From NCBI RefSeq assembly GCF_900601905.1, contig NZ_UWFA01000475.1:1-64000 (forward strand): 64,000 nucleotides of DNA. Reading direction: 5' to 3'. The notes beneath the pieces were generated by a model. The model was given only the letters and a program-made list of their open reading frames with translations, ran no database searches and was not told where the DNA came from. This document shows positions 28,160 through 36,991 of the stretch, piece by piece. The DNA comes from Pseudomonas viridiflava. GTDB taxonomy: Bacteria > Pseudomonadota > Gammaproteobacteria > Pseudomonadales > Pseudomonadaceae. Made by a program: the position numbers and the translations under genes. The number at the start of each line of letters is the position of its first letter. Within the stretch, counting starts at the first letter, position 1.

Positions 28160-28965
28160 AAACTACCCTGTCAGTTTTCGACCTGATCAAAGACGTCCTG
28201 CGCTTTCGCGGGCTGATCTACGCCATCACTCTGCGTGAAATCAAAAGCCGTTACGCAGGCTCTACCCTGGGCGCGCTTTGGCTGGTGGTGCCGCCGATCT
28301 TCATGGTGTTTATCTACACCGTGATTTTCTCGCGTTTGATGCAGGCGCGCATGCCAGGTATCGAACACCAATACGCCTACAGCATTTATCTGTGCGCAGG
28401 GCTGATCACCTGGAACCTGCTGCTGGAACTGGTGCAGCGTGGCAAAGGGGTTTTCCTTGAACACGCCAACCTGATCAAGAAATCCAGCTTTCCCAAGTTC
28501 ATCCTGTTCATCCCGGTCATCGCCACTGCGGCGCTGAACAGCCTGATCCTGATGGTGCTGGTGGTGGGCTTCATGCTGGTGTCGGGTTACCCGATCATGC
28601 CGACGGTGCTGGTGCTGGTTCCCGTACTGGCGATTACCGTACTGCTCGGGATTGCCGTGGGTGCGCTGCTGGCGACTTTGAACGTGTTCTTCCGCGATAT
28701 CGGCCAATTGTCCGATGTGTTTTTCCAGGCGCTGTTCTGGGCCACGCCGATTGTCTACCCGCTGAGCATATTGTCCGAGCGGGTTCAGGAGTTGTTGTCC
28801 TGGAACCCGGTGTTCCCGCTGGTCCTCACTGCGCAACGTGCGTTGCTGGGTGAGGCGGTGGGCATGCGGCCATTGATCTACCCGTTGATCTTTGGCCTCA
28901 TCGTTTTCCTTCTGGCGGTGCTGTTGTACAAGCGCAGCTACAACGACCTACTCGATCAGATCTGA
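28156..28965 (+). CDS. wzm: O-polysaccharide ABC exporter permease
   Basis: Wzm is the membrane half of the ABC transporter that exports undecaprenyl-linked O-polysaccharide. The 269-residue ABC-2-type protein starts with the usual amphipathic stretch ('TLREIKSRYAGSTLGALWLV') and contains about six hydrophobic helices. The sequence 'RDIGQLSDVFFQALFWATPIVYP' is characteristic of the family. It overlaps the previous gene (ATGA), and the wzt ATG follows its stop after one base. Confidence 0.94.
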   Translation: MKTTLSVFDLIKDVLRFRGLIYAITLREIKSRYAGSTLGALWLVVPPIFMVFIYTVIFSRLMQARMPGIEHQYAYSIYLCAGLITWNLLLELVQRGKGVFLEHANLIKKSSFPKFILFIPVIATAALNSLILMVLVVGFMLVSGYPIMPTVLVLVPVLAITVLLGIAVGALLATLNVFFRDIGQLSDVFFQALFWATPIVYPLSILSERVQELLSWNPVFPLVLTAQRALLGEAVGMRPLIYPLIFGLIVFLLAVLLYKRSYNDLLDQI

Positions 28966-28966
28966 C

Positions 28967-30175
28967 ATGACTATTCTCGTTGACCAGATAGGGAAGGCCT
29001 ATCCAAAACTCAAAGGCCGCTGGCACGCTCTGGGCACCTGGCTCGGGCTGTGCAAACGTGATCAGAACTGGATCATCCGCGACGTCAGCTTCAAGGTCGG
29101 CCAGGGTGAGTCAGTCGGCATCATCGGCGTCAACGGCGCGGGCAAAAGTACGCTGCTCAAGCTGATCACCGGCACCGCCATGCCCACCGAAGGCACTGTC
29201 ACCACGACCGGGCGCATCGCTGCGCTGCTGGAGCTGGGCATGGGCTTTCACCCGGAATTCACCGGTCGGCAGAACGTCGCCCTGGCCGGTCGCATGCAGG
29301 GTCTTGAGCGCGAGCAGATCATCGAGCTGATGCCTGCCATCGAAGCCTTTGCTGAAATCGGCCACTACTTCGATATGCCGGTGCGGACCTATTCCTCTGG
29401 GATGTTCGTGCGTCTGGCCTTTAGCGTGGCGACGGCGGTACGCCCTGAAGTCCTGATCGTCGACGAAGCGCTGGCGGTGGGCGATGCCTATTTCCAGCAC
29501 AAGTCCTTTGCGCGCATCCGTGACTTCCGCGAGCAGGGCACTACATTGCTGTTCGTGTCCCACGATCCCGGCGCCATCAAAAGCCTGTGTGACCGCGCCA
29601 TCCTGCTGGGCGACAACAAGATGCTGATGGATGGCCGTCCTGACGACGTCTTGGACTTTTACAACTCGCTGATCGCCCGCAAGGAAGAGGGCTCGTTGCA
29701 GGCTCAGGCCGTCAATGCGCCTTATGCCGGGCGCTCCGGCAACGGCAAGGCTCGCATCGAAGAACTGACCATCAGCAGCAACGGCCGCGCCGCGCATATG
29801 CTGGAAGTCGGCGCGCCGCTGACCCTGACCTTGAAAATCAAAGCCAACGAGCCGATTTACGACCTGTCCCTGGGCTTCATGTTCAAGGACCGTACCGGCT
29901 ACGACATTTTTGGTACCAACACCTGGCTGCGCGGCGAAATGCGCGACCTCGGCGTCAATGCCGGTGTCGAGCAAACCCTGACCGTCACCATCCCGGCGCT
30001 CAATGTCGGCCCAGGCAGCTACAGCCTGACCCTGGCCCTGCATGGCGGCGCAGATCACATCGAAGACAACTTCGACTGGTGGGACAAAGCGGCCGTGTTC
30101 AACGTCACCGGGCACAGCGGCTACAAACACTTCGCGGGTGTCTGTGCGCTGGAAGCGTCGTTCAAACTCGATTGA
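28967..30175 (+). CDS. wzt: O-polysaccharide ABC exporter ATPase with C-terminal substrate-binding domain
   Basis: Wzt powers export of the finished polysaccharide. The 402-residue protein has the ATPase in the first 240 residues: Walker A 'GVNGAGKST' (54-62), 'TYSSGMFVRLAFSVA' signature region, and Walker B 'VLIVDEALAVGD'. A further 150 residues form a beta-rich C-terminal domain ('GAPLTLTLKIKANEPIYDL', 'SYSLTLALHGG'). In E. coli O8/O9a such a domain recognises the capped, non-reducing end of the chain. The nearby WbdD-like methyltransferase would supply that cap. I take ATG 28967, directly after the wzm stop. Confidence 0.93.
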   Translation: MTILVDQIGKAYPKLKGRWHALGTWLGLCKRDQNWIIRDVSFKVGQGESVGIIGVNGAGKSTLLKLITGTAMPTEGTVTTTGRIAALLELGMGFHPEFTGRQNVALAGRMQGLEREQIIELMPAIEAFAEIGHYFDMPVRTYSSGMFVRLAFSVATAVRPEVLIVDEALAVGDAYFQHKSFARIRDFREQGTTLLFVSHDPGAIKSLCDRAILLGDNKMLMDGRPDDVLDFYNSLIARKEEGSLQAQAVNAPYAGRSGNGKARIEELTISSNGRAAHMLEVGAPLTLTLKIKANEPIYDLSLGFMFKDRTGYDIFGTNTWLRGEMRDLGVNAGVEQTLTVTIPALNVGPGSYSLTLALHGGADHIEDNFDWWDKAAVFNVTGHSGYKHFAGVCALEASFKLD

Positions 30176-30188
30176 TTGCACCACCCCT

Positions 30189-30226
30189 CGCAGGAGCGGC
30201 TTGGGCCGCGTGAGACCGCTCCTGCG
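30189..30226. repeat. class B REP-like palindrome before the RAYT remnant
   Basis: CGCAGGAGCGG and CCGCTCCTGCG flank a short GGCCGCG-type core. This is the 'GGAGCGGCTT' class of palindrome that dominates the second half of the window. It follows wzt by 13 bases and may also shape the end of that transcript. Confidence 0.65.
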
Positions 30227-30328
30227 ACGGCATCCCCGTCTGAAATGTCCCGACAATCATCAACAGATGCATCGGCCGCCGGGATGCTTCTATTGTTCGC
30301 CATCACATTCGTGATGGCGGGCAACGGA

Positions 30329-30562
30329 ATGCAAAGGCACATCCATGGAAAGTCTCTTCGCGTCGGGCGATTCTCCCAAGTCGGGCATAGCTATCTGGTG
30401 ACCTGCGTCACCAAAGACCGCCAGCCCGTCTTCACTGACTTCTACCTCGCACGCAGGCTTGTAAACGAACTGCGGCGCATAGATGAGTCCGCAATGGTTG
30501 GATCGCTGGCGTGGGTCATCATGCCTGACCATCTTTCAACACAAATTTTCCGGCCGGAATGA
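30329..30562 (+). pseudogene. truncated RAYT transposase, cut at the HUH motif
   Basis: About 69 codons match the N-terminal half of a REP-associated transposase: 'HGKSLRVGRFSQVGHSYLVT', 'ARRLVNELRRIDE' and 'GSLAWVIMPDHL'. Homology stops exactly after 'MPDHL', where the second His and the rest of the catalytic domain, including the Tyr, should follow. The reading frame then runs into unrelated sequence and stops at 30562. It resembles the intact RAYT at 19251 but is clearly a different subgroup. Class B REP halves lie on either side. The 5' boundary is the ATG at 30329; the longer open frame upstream has no homology. Confidence 0.8.
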
Positions 30563-30591
30563 CGCTTCGTGGCTAAAGCCGCTCCTACGAG
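30563..30591. repeat. class B REP half element after the RAYT remnant
   Basis: GCTTCGTGGCTAAAGCCGCTCCTACGA matches one arm of the class B doublets further on. Its partner arm seems lost, possibly with the missing part of the transposase gene. Confidence 0.7.
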
Positions 30592-30626
30592 GAAGTCGGC
30601 GGTGGCCCCGGATTACGGTGTACGGC

Positions 30627-30655
30627 TGCACCTGCATCGCATACCTGCGTAGAAT
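30627..30655 (+). promoter_or_regulatory. possible sigma-70 promoter before the methyltransferase gene
   Basis: TAGAAT (30650-30655) resembles a -10 box, and TGCACC (30627-30632), 17 bases upstream, is a poor -35 box. It lies about 90 bases before the ATG at 30746. It would allow transcription of the downstream glycosyltransferases independently of wzm/wzt. Confidence 0.25.
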
Positions 30656-30745
30656 AGCCGCCTTCTTATTCCTGTCATGGCGCATCCATCGCGGCATGAA
30701 CTCATCAGCATGCACTGGCTATCTAACCGGTCCTGAACGTAAATA

Positions 30746-32125
30746 ATGACTATCGATCTCAAGCAACTGCAAAAAGACATCGTGGCTGAAGTCAATCGCC
30801 GCGAATACGAGCGCGTCCAGGCCAATAACGCGGACGCTTTGAAGCTCAAGCCCAACCTACCCAACGATCTGGTCCGGGCCTTTGAGCCAATGGACATCGA
30901 AGGTTATTTGCCGCCGGGCCCGGAGCGTTACATTACGTCGATCTCCGACGATGCTGCCCCCGAGCCGCAAGCCGCGTCGGGGCAGATCCCGCCGCCGAGC
31001 CTTTACCGCAAGTTGCGGGGCGTCCCGGTCATCGGCAAGTACATCGGCCACCCTCGGGTCATGGGTTTCCTGACGCGCGCGCGGCAGCGGCCGGGCGGCG
31101 CGTCGGTCAAGAACCTGGTGATCATGCTGGTGCGCGCCGTGGTGTATCGCATTCCCGGCATGCAGCGCCTGGTCTATATCGGCTCCGCCCTCAAGCACAT
31201 GCCCGAGCGCATGAACGCGCTTGAGTACCACCTCGCCGACGGCAACACCCGTTTGCGCAACCTTGGCCTGCAGATCCAGAACCAGACCAACCAGAGCCTC
31301 TACACCCATGCCCTGGCCATCGAGCAGAACGAGCAATATCTCGTCACTCGCCTGCAGCGCATGGAGCAGCGTCAGCGTGAGCTGTCGATGATGCTTGCCC
31401 AGGCTCAGCAACCGGGCGCGACCCCGGCATTCCCGGCGCGTGCCGAAGAAGAGCCGGGCATGCCGCACGAGTTGTATCTTGAGTTCGAAGCCAATTTCCG
31501 TGGCTCCAAAGAGATGATCCGCGAGCGCCTCAAAGCCAACCTGCCGTACTTCAAGCCCAACGCCGAGCGCTTCTCCGAGCCGGTCATGGACCTGGGTTGT
31601 GGGCGTGGCGAATGGTTGCAGTTGCTCAAGGAAGCTGAAATCCCGGCGATTGGCGTCGATTCCAATACCGCCATGATCCAGTGCTGCACCGATGCTGGCC
31701 TTGAAGCTTACGTCGGCGATGCGCTGCAGTACCTCGCGGCCATGCCCGCCAACAGCCTCGGTGGTTTGACCGCGTTCCACATCATCGAGCACTTGCCGCT
31801 GGATGTGTTCATCAAGCTGATCGACGAAGCCCGACGCGTCGTGCGTCCAGGTGGCGTGGTGCTGTTTGAAACGCCGAACCCGGAAAATCTCATCGTTGGC
31901 GCGTGTAACTTCTACGTCGACCCGACGCATCGCAACCCGATGCCTCCGGCCCTGGTGGCCTTCCTGCTCCAGGCGCGTGGCTTCGAGCGGGTCGAAATCG
32001 ACCGCCGCCACCCTGGCGATCCGGCGTTGCACCTCAAAGGCAACGACGAAGCCATCACCGGCCCCCTGAATCGACTGCTGTTTGGCGCGCAAGATTACGC
32101 AGCCATCGGTTACGCGCCTGAATGA
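30746..32125 (+). CDS. SAM-dependent methyltransferase, WbdD-like chain-terminator candidate
   Basis: A 459-residue protein. Residues about 265-440 form a class I methyltransferase: motif I 'VMDLGCGRGEWLQLL' (about 279-293), 'IPAIGVDSN', 'LTAFHIIEHLP' and 'VVRPGGVVLFETPNPEN'. Residues about 150-225 are polar and heptad-like ('RLQRMEQRQRELSMMLAQAQ'), so probably coiled coil, and the first 140 residues are basic and proline-rich. The order differs from E. coli WbdD (methyltransferase, kinase, then coiled coil), and no kinase domain is visible. With wzt carrying a substrate-binding domain, a role in methyl-capping the O-chain is a reasonable inference. There is no clear ribosome-binding site before the ATG. 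Confidence 0.85.
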   Translation: MTIDLKQLQKDIVAEVNRREYERVQANNADALKLKPNLPNDLVRAFEPMDIEGYLPPGPERYITSISDDAAPEPQAASGQIPPPSLYRKLRGVPVIGKYIGHPRVMGFLTRARQRPGGASVKNLVIMLVRAVVYRIPGMQRLVYIGSALKHMPERMNALEYHLADGNTRLRNLGLQIQNQTNQSLYTHALAIEQNEQYLVTRLQRMEQRQRELSMMLAQAQQPGATPAFPARAEEEPGMPHELYLEFEANFRGSKEMIRERLKANLPYFKPNAERFSEPVMDLGCGRGEWLQLLKEAEIPAIGVDSNTAMIQCCTDAGLEAYVGDALQYLAAMPANSLGGLTAFHIIEHLPLDVFIKLIDEARRVVRPGGVVLFETPNPENLIVGACNFYVDPTHRNPMPPALVAFLLQARGFERVEIDRRHPGDPALHLKGNDEAITGPLNRLLFGAQDYAAIGYAPE

Positions 32126-32140
32126 GACTGAACTGACCTC

Positions 32141-35029
32141 ATGCATCTAATTATTTGCAACGAACGCCTGCTGTTCCGCTTCGGAGTTGACCGTGTCCTG
32201 CTGTTGCTCGCCCAAGGGCTGAAAGCGGCAGGCTGGCGCATCACTTTTATCGCCCAGCGCGCCAACCATGATGTGCTGCGACGCATCACCGATGACATCC
32301 ACACCCCGCCGATTCACAACGGCCCGTACACCGAACTCGACCAGGTCACGGCCCAGTGGCTCAGCGACAATCGCCACCTGCTGGCGCCGGTCGGTCAGGA
32401 TGCGGTGGGCAGTGTTGCGCTGATTGGCGGCTGGCCGTTTTACGCGTCCATCGCGGTATTCCGCCAATGGGGCATCCCGACGGTTGCCCTGGATTGCGGC
32501 GGCGTGCCGTACCAGGACATGCAAGGCCCGGCGCGTCTGGTGCAAGAGCGCCTGCGTGCCCAGCGTCGTGAATACCTGCCCGAAGCGCGGGTAGTGACGC
32601 CGATCAGCCATTTCGTATCGCGCACGCAAAGCCTGCCCGATGCCGGTTTAGGCGTCGACATCGCCATGATCCACCTCGGTGCCGATCACCTGGCGGGTGG
32701 CGTCGATCAAAGCCTGTGGCAGATGAACAACCAGCCACCGAGCGAAATCAGCCACACCGATGCCGATGACGGCCCAACCATCATCAACCTCGGGCGCTGG
32801 GAAACCGGCAACTACAAAAACAGCGAAGGCCTGTACCCGATTGCGCGGCAAATCATCGCCGTGCACCCCAAGGCGCGTTTCAGTGTGTTGGCGACCGCCG
32901 ACGAGCTGGACCTGCCCGACGACCTCAAGGCGCACATCCTGCCGCTGGGCCACCCGAGCGATGCGGATCTCGCAACCCTGATGGCCAATGCCCAGCTGGG
33001 TATCAGCGTTTCCCACTGGGAAGGCTTCAACCTGCCGCTGGCCGAAATGCAGCAACTGCGCAAACCGGTACTGGTGCTGGACATCGGTGCCCACCCTGAA
33101 GTGGTGGCTGACGAGCACCAGCTGTGCGTCGATGAGGGCGATATCGCCGCAAAAGCCCTGCGCGTCCTGGCCGGCGAACTGCTGACCGGAGCCGAGTGGG
33201 AAGCCAACCTCGACACCTTCCTGCAGACCTTCACCTGGAAGCGCACCATTCAGGCCTACGCCGACCTGCTCAGCGAGCTGACGCCGATTCAGGACCTGCC
33301 GACCCCGCAGCTGGTCATCGACACCAGCGCCTGCCTGCGTGACACCGCCAATACCGGCGTGGCCCGCGTGGTGCGCAGCCTGACCCGCAAACTGCAGAAC
33401 TTCGGCCAGCCACTGTTCGTGACCTGGAACGAAAGCCTGCGCGCCTACGTACTGCCCACCGAAGGCGAGTACCACAACCTGGCGCTGTACGGCGGGCCAT
33501 TGCCCAACCCCGAACATTACGTGCTGCCACGTTCGCCGGCCAACGCGCCGCAAACCCTGGCCAGCCTCGGCGGCCGTCATTTGCGCAATGGCTGGCTGCT
33601 GCAAAGTGAAATCGTTTTCGAGCGTCAGGGGCCGGATCGCCGTGCCGCAGCGCGTGACCTTGGCCTGCAAGTGGCGGCGATTTTCTACGACGCCATCCCC
33701 GTCACCCATCCTGAGTGGGTCGCCGATACCCTGATCCGCAATAACCACGCCGCCTACATGCGCGGCCTGGCTGAATGCGACCGGGTGCTGCCGATATCTC
33801 CAGACGCTGGCACGCAACTGCAAGCCTTCTGGCAGCGGGAAAACATCACGCCGCATGCTCAGCTGCGCACTTGCTGGATCCCCGGCGAACTCACAGCTTC
33901 GCCCCGTGCGACCATCGCCGCCGACGCGCCGCGCCCAGGTGAGCCGCTGCGCATCCTGTGCGTTTCGACTTTGGAGCCGCGCAAGAACCACAAGACCCTG
34001 CTTGCGGCCGTTGCCCGTCTGGCTGCGGATTACCCCCAACTGGATTGGCAACTGGATATGATCGGCAACCGCTACGCCGGTGCCGACTGGATTGTCGAAG
34101 CCGTGCGCGAAGCCAGCGCCGCCGACCCGCGCATCGTCTGGCATGGCGTGGTCGATGACGACACCCTCAACGATTACTACGCCCGCGCCCACGTCAGCGT
34201 TTATGCGTCGCTGGTTGAAGGCTATGGCATGCCTATCGTCGAAAGCCTGTGGCACGCGCGCCCGTGCATTTGCCACAACGGCGGCGTCATGGCCGAGCTG
34301 GCCGCTGAAGGCGGTTGCCGCACCGTGGACATGAGCGACCCCGCCGCACTGGCCTCCATGATCCACGAACTGGCGACCCAGCCGCGCCAATACCTGAAAC
34401 TGGCCAGCGCTGCCGTAGCGCGGCCGATCCTCACCTGGCGCAGCTATGCCCGTGAATTGCTGCGCCAACTGGCCAGCCATAACCCGCGTCTGGCGCTGGA
34501 GCCATTGCCTCGTGAGTGGCAGCACTTTTTGATCGACCCGACGTTGCCGTTGGCAGACGAACCGGGCCAATTGGCCCTGGCGACCTTGCTCAGCCGTCGG
34601 CCAGCCAGCTGCGCTTTGATCATTGGCGAACAACCGCAATGGCTGACCGCGTTGGCGAGCGTGCAAATGCCGCGCGCCTGGCAAGTTGCCGAAGGCGATG
34701 CCAGCGGCTCCATCGCCCGTGACGGCAACCTCAGCCGTATCAGTGCGCCGGTGCAGGAAGCATTGCCATTGCTGCTCGATGAGCTTAAAGACAACGAAAT
34801 CGAGATCGACCTGATTATCCTCAGCGCAGATCAAGCCGCCAGTGCCGAACTGCAACAGTTGCTCGACAGCCACCTGACAGGGCAGGGCACACCGGGCCTT
34901 CTATTAATAGAAGGCGACACTGCCGCTGTTACCGCGCATGCGCTGCGTCTGGCCAGCGAGCCTGATATCCGCCTGCCCGGCCTGCAAGGTTATCTCTTCC
35001 CCTACGCGGTGGCGGGTACCGAGCAATGA
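32141..35029 (+). CDS. large two-domain GT4 glycosyltransferase (polymerase candidate)
   Basis: The 962-residue cytoplasmic enzyme contains two GT-B units. The first (about 1-380) has the donor-site sequence 'WEGFNLPLAEMQQLRKPVLV'. The second (about 385-790) has 'STLEPRKNHKTLLAAVARLA' and 'VEGYGMPIVESLWHARPC'. The last 170 residues match nothing I recognise. Tandem GT4 enzymes such as WbdA polymerise mannan/rhamnan O-chains with two linkage specificities. Neighbours fit that role: methyltransferase 15 bases upstream, and another GT4 gene overlapping its stop by four bases. Confidence 0.88.
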   Translation: MHLIICNERLLFRFGVDRVLLLLAQGLKAAGWRITFIAQRANHDVLRRITDDIHTPPIHNGPYTELDQVTAQWLSDNRHLLAPVGQDAVGSVALIGGWPFYASIAVFRQWGIPTVALDCGGVPYQDMQGPARLVQERLRAQRREYLPEARVVTPISHFVSRTQSLPDAGLGVDIAMIHLGADHLAGGVDQSLWQMNNQPPSEISHTDADDGPTIINLGRWETGNYKNSEGLYPIARQIIAVHPKARFSVLATADELDLPDDLKAHILPLGHPSDADLATLMANAQLGISVSHWEGFNLPLAEMQQLRKPVLVLDIGAHPEVVADEHQLCVDEGDIAAKALRVLAGELLTGAEWEANLDTFLQTFTWKRTIQAYADLLSELTPIQDLPTPQLVIDTSACLRDTANTGVARVVRSLTRKLQNFGQPLFVTWNESLRAYVLPTEGEYHNLALYGGPLPNPEHYVLPRSPANAPQTLASLGGRHLRNGWLLQSEIVFERQGPDRRAAARDLGLQVAAIFYDAIPVTHPEWVADTLIRNNHAAYMRGLAECDRVLPISPDAGTQLQAFWQRENITPHAQLRTCWIPGELTASPRATIAADAPRPGEPLRILCVSTLEPRKNHKTLLAAVARLAADYPQLDWQLDMIGNRYAGADWIVEAVREASAADPRIVWHGVVDDDTLNDYYARAHVSVYASLVEGYGMPIVESLWHARPCICHNGGVMAELAAEGGCRTVDMSDPAALASMIHELATQPRQYLKLASAAVARPILTWRSYARELLRQLASHNPRLALEPLPREWQHFLIDPTLPLADEPGQLALATLLSRRPASCALIIGEQPQWLTALASVQMPRAWQVAEGDASGSIARDGNLSRISAPVQEALPLLLDELKDNEIEIDLIILSADQAASAELQQLLDSHLTGQGTPGLLLIEGDTAAVTAHALRLASEPDIRLPGLQGYLFPYAVAGTEQ

Positions 35030-36651
35030 AAGTTCTGGTGATCTCCAACTTCTTCCCGCCCCACGTGATTGGCGGCGCAGAAATCATCGCTCACCACCAT
35101 GCCTCGGCCCTTGCGGCCAGAGGCCATGAGGTGCGGGTGTTGGCAGGTGACAACAGCCACGGCCTGCCAGGCTACCCGACCCAGACCGAAGTGTTCGACG
35201 GCTTGCCCGTCACGCGCATCGCCTTGACCCAGCGGGACTTCGCGCCGACGGGTAACAACGTCGCCCACCCGGAAGTCGAGCGGATCTTCCTGCGCCTGAT
35301 CGACGACTGGCTCCCGGACGTGATCCACGCGCACCACATGGCGGGTTTGTCCCTGGGCATCCTGCAGCTGGCCCGCGCCAATGGCATCCGCATCGCGCTG
35401 ACCCTGCACGACCACTGGGGTTTCTGCATGAACAGCACGCGGATTACCACCCAGAACACCCTCTGCCAGGACAGCACCCAGTGCCACACCTGTCACGAAC
35501 ACATCTACAACGAAGACGTGCGCCTGCCGCAACGCATGCGCCAGGATTACCTGCGCTGGCAGCTCGACGCTGTGGACTACTTCATTTCCCCGAGTCGTTA
35601 CCTGGCTGACCAGTACATCGCCAACGGCATTCCCGCCGAGCGCATGCACGTCATCGCCAATGGCATCGAACTGAGCCGCTTCAGCGACACCGCGCCACCG
35701 GCGCCGGGCCAGCGTCTGAACATCTTGTTCACCGGCTACATGGGTGACCACAAAGGCGTGCCTGCTCTGCTCGAAGCCCTGGCGCTGTTGCCGCAAGACA
35801 AAGTCCACATCGATATGGTCGGCGATGGTCACATGCTCGCCAGCTACAAAGCCAAGCTCGCCAGCATCGCGCCCAATGTGTCTGCCAAGTTCTGGGGGCG
35901 TTTGCCCAATGCGCGGATTGCCGAGCGTTTCGCCCAGGCCCACGTCTTCGTGCTGCCGTCCGTCTGTCCGGAAAACCAGCCCGTCACCATCACCGAAGCC
36001 ATGGCCTGTGGCCTACCGGTCGTCGCCTCGCGCATCGGAGGTATCGCCGAGCTGGTGGACGAAGGCACTACCGGCTGGCTGGCCGAGCCGGGTGATGCCG
36101 TTGATCTGGCCGCCAGGCTTGCCTTCTATATAGAAGAGCCGCACAAGATCGCCGTCCACGGTGCCGCCAGTCGGCAACGTATTCAGGACTTCGCCTTCGA
36201 ATTGCAGGTCGACCGCCTCGAAGCGTTGATTTCCACACCGACCTCTGAGCGCTGCACTGCTTTCAAGCTAATCGCCTGCCACGGCTCGCCGCTGCCGGAA
36301 ACCTTCGATGCCGTCCTGGCCGAAGTCGCCCCCATCCCCGCCAACCGTCCACAACCGTCCAGCCAACCGTGCTGGATCCCGGTGAATTGGATCACCCCTG
36401 AAACAGCCGATCTGCTCTGGGTGTCCGGCCCGCTGACAACCGACCCTGACACAGCTTTGCAACATATTGAGAGGTATCGTGCCCTCGGCAAGCCCGTCGT
36501 GTTAGACGAGCGCAACATCGCGGTAGCGCGAGCGTCAGACACTGCCTTGCTGGTACGTGGGAAAAATCAGACAGCCTTAGGCCTAAAGCTTCTAAGCAGT
36601 CAGCCGAAACCCACTGTGAACCCTAACGAAGCGCGTGCGGAAAAAGCATAA
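35026..36651 (+). CDS. GT4-family glycosyltransferase with C-terminal extension
   Basis: A 541-residue enzyme whose first 400 residues are a GT-B glycosyltransferase: acceptor domain 'FFPPHVIGGAEIIAHHHA', then 'LHDHWGFCMN', a small Cys cluster (C-x9-C-x2-C region in 'LCQDSTQCHTC'), and donor motif 'VCPENQPVTITEAMACGLPV'. The C-terminal 140 residues are not recognised. It overlaps the two-domain glycosyltransferase gene (ATGA). It is the last gene of the polysaccharide block; the next 340 bases lead to the surface-protein gene. Acceptor and sugar are not determined. Confidence 0.88.
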   Translation: MKVLVISNFFPPHVIGGAEIIAHHHASALAARGHEVRVLAGDNSHGLPGYPTQTEVFDGLPVTRIALTQRDFAPTGNNVAHPEVERIFLRLIDDWLPDVIHAHHMAGLSLGILQLARANGIRIALTLHDHWGFCMNSTRITTQNTLCQDSTQCHTCHEHIYNEDVRLPQRMRQDYLRWQLDAVDYFISPSRYLADQYIANGIPAERMHVIANGIELSRFSDTAPPAPGQRLNILFTGYMGDHKGVPALLEALALLPQDKVHIDMVGDGHMLASYKAKLASIAPNVSAKFWGRLPNARIAERFAQAHVFVLPSVCPENQPVTITEAMACGLPVVASRIGGIAELVDEGTTGWLAEPGDAVDLAARLAFYIEEPHKIAVHGAASRQRIQDFAFELQVDRLEALISTPTSERCTAFKLIACHGSPLPETFDAVLAEVAPIPANRPQPSSQPCWIPVNWITPETADLLWVSGPLTTDPDTALQHIERYRALGKPVVLDERNIAVARASDTALLVRGKNQTALGLKLLSSQPKPTVNPNEARAEKA

Positions 36652-36991
36652 GGTATTGGTCAAAAGGTCTATGTAAGCGGCTCTTTTGACAGATATTTCG
36701 CTTTACATTCTGTCTCAGATATTGCCTATTAGGGCCTTGACGAGTGTCAAAACGACATGACTCAGATGAACCAACAGTAGGCTATGGTTTTCGGGTTTTT
36801 GATAGCAGAAAGCTATTAGGCAAAATTTCCTACAAAACCATGTGTTTTTTCCTACTGTAACAGCTGAGATACGGGTTGACCTGTGCTATCGTGCCGCCAA
36901 GGCTGCACGGAGTGCTGGGCAGCTGATGGGTGAGACAAAGATGTCCACCTGTGTTTCAGCTTCTATACATAATGAAACCTGGAGTTTACAA
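36652..36991 (+). promoter_or_regulatory. AT-rich leader region of the first S-layer-like gene
   Basis: This 340-base gap holds no gene. A perfect TTGACA (near 36697) begins it but lacks a good -10 partner. TTGAC-gagt-GTCAA forms a short inverted repeat near 36738-36751, and ATAGC-agaaa-GCTAT another at 36802-36816. TTTCCTAC occurs twice (near 36827 and 36847). A GGAG at 36981-36984 serves the ATG at 36992. The heavy codon bias of the gene predicts a strong promoter and a stable leader here, but I cannot place the start site. Confidence 0.4.

Noticed and set aside
30176..30328. Upstream extension of the truncated RAYT frame
   Set aside because: The first 51 codons of the open frame overlap the REP-like palindrome and have no similarity to the intact RAYT. 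The alignable part starts at the ATG at 30329.
32648..34873. 741-residue open frame on the minus strand
   Set aside because: It lies opposite the two-domain glycosyltransferase; GC-rich third positions remove stop codons. No domains are seen.
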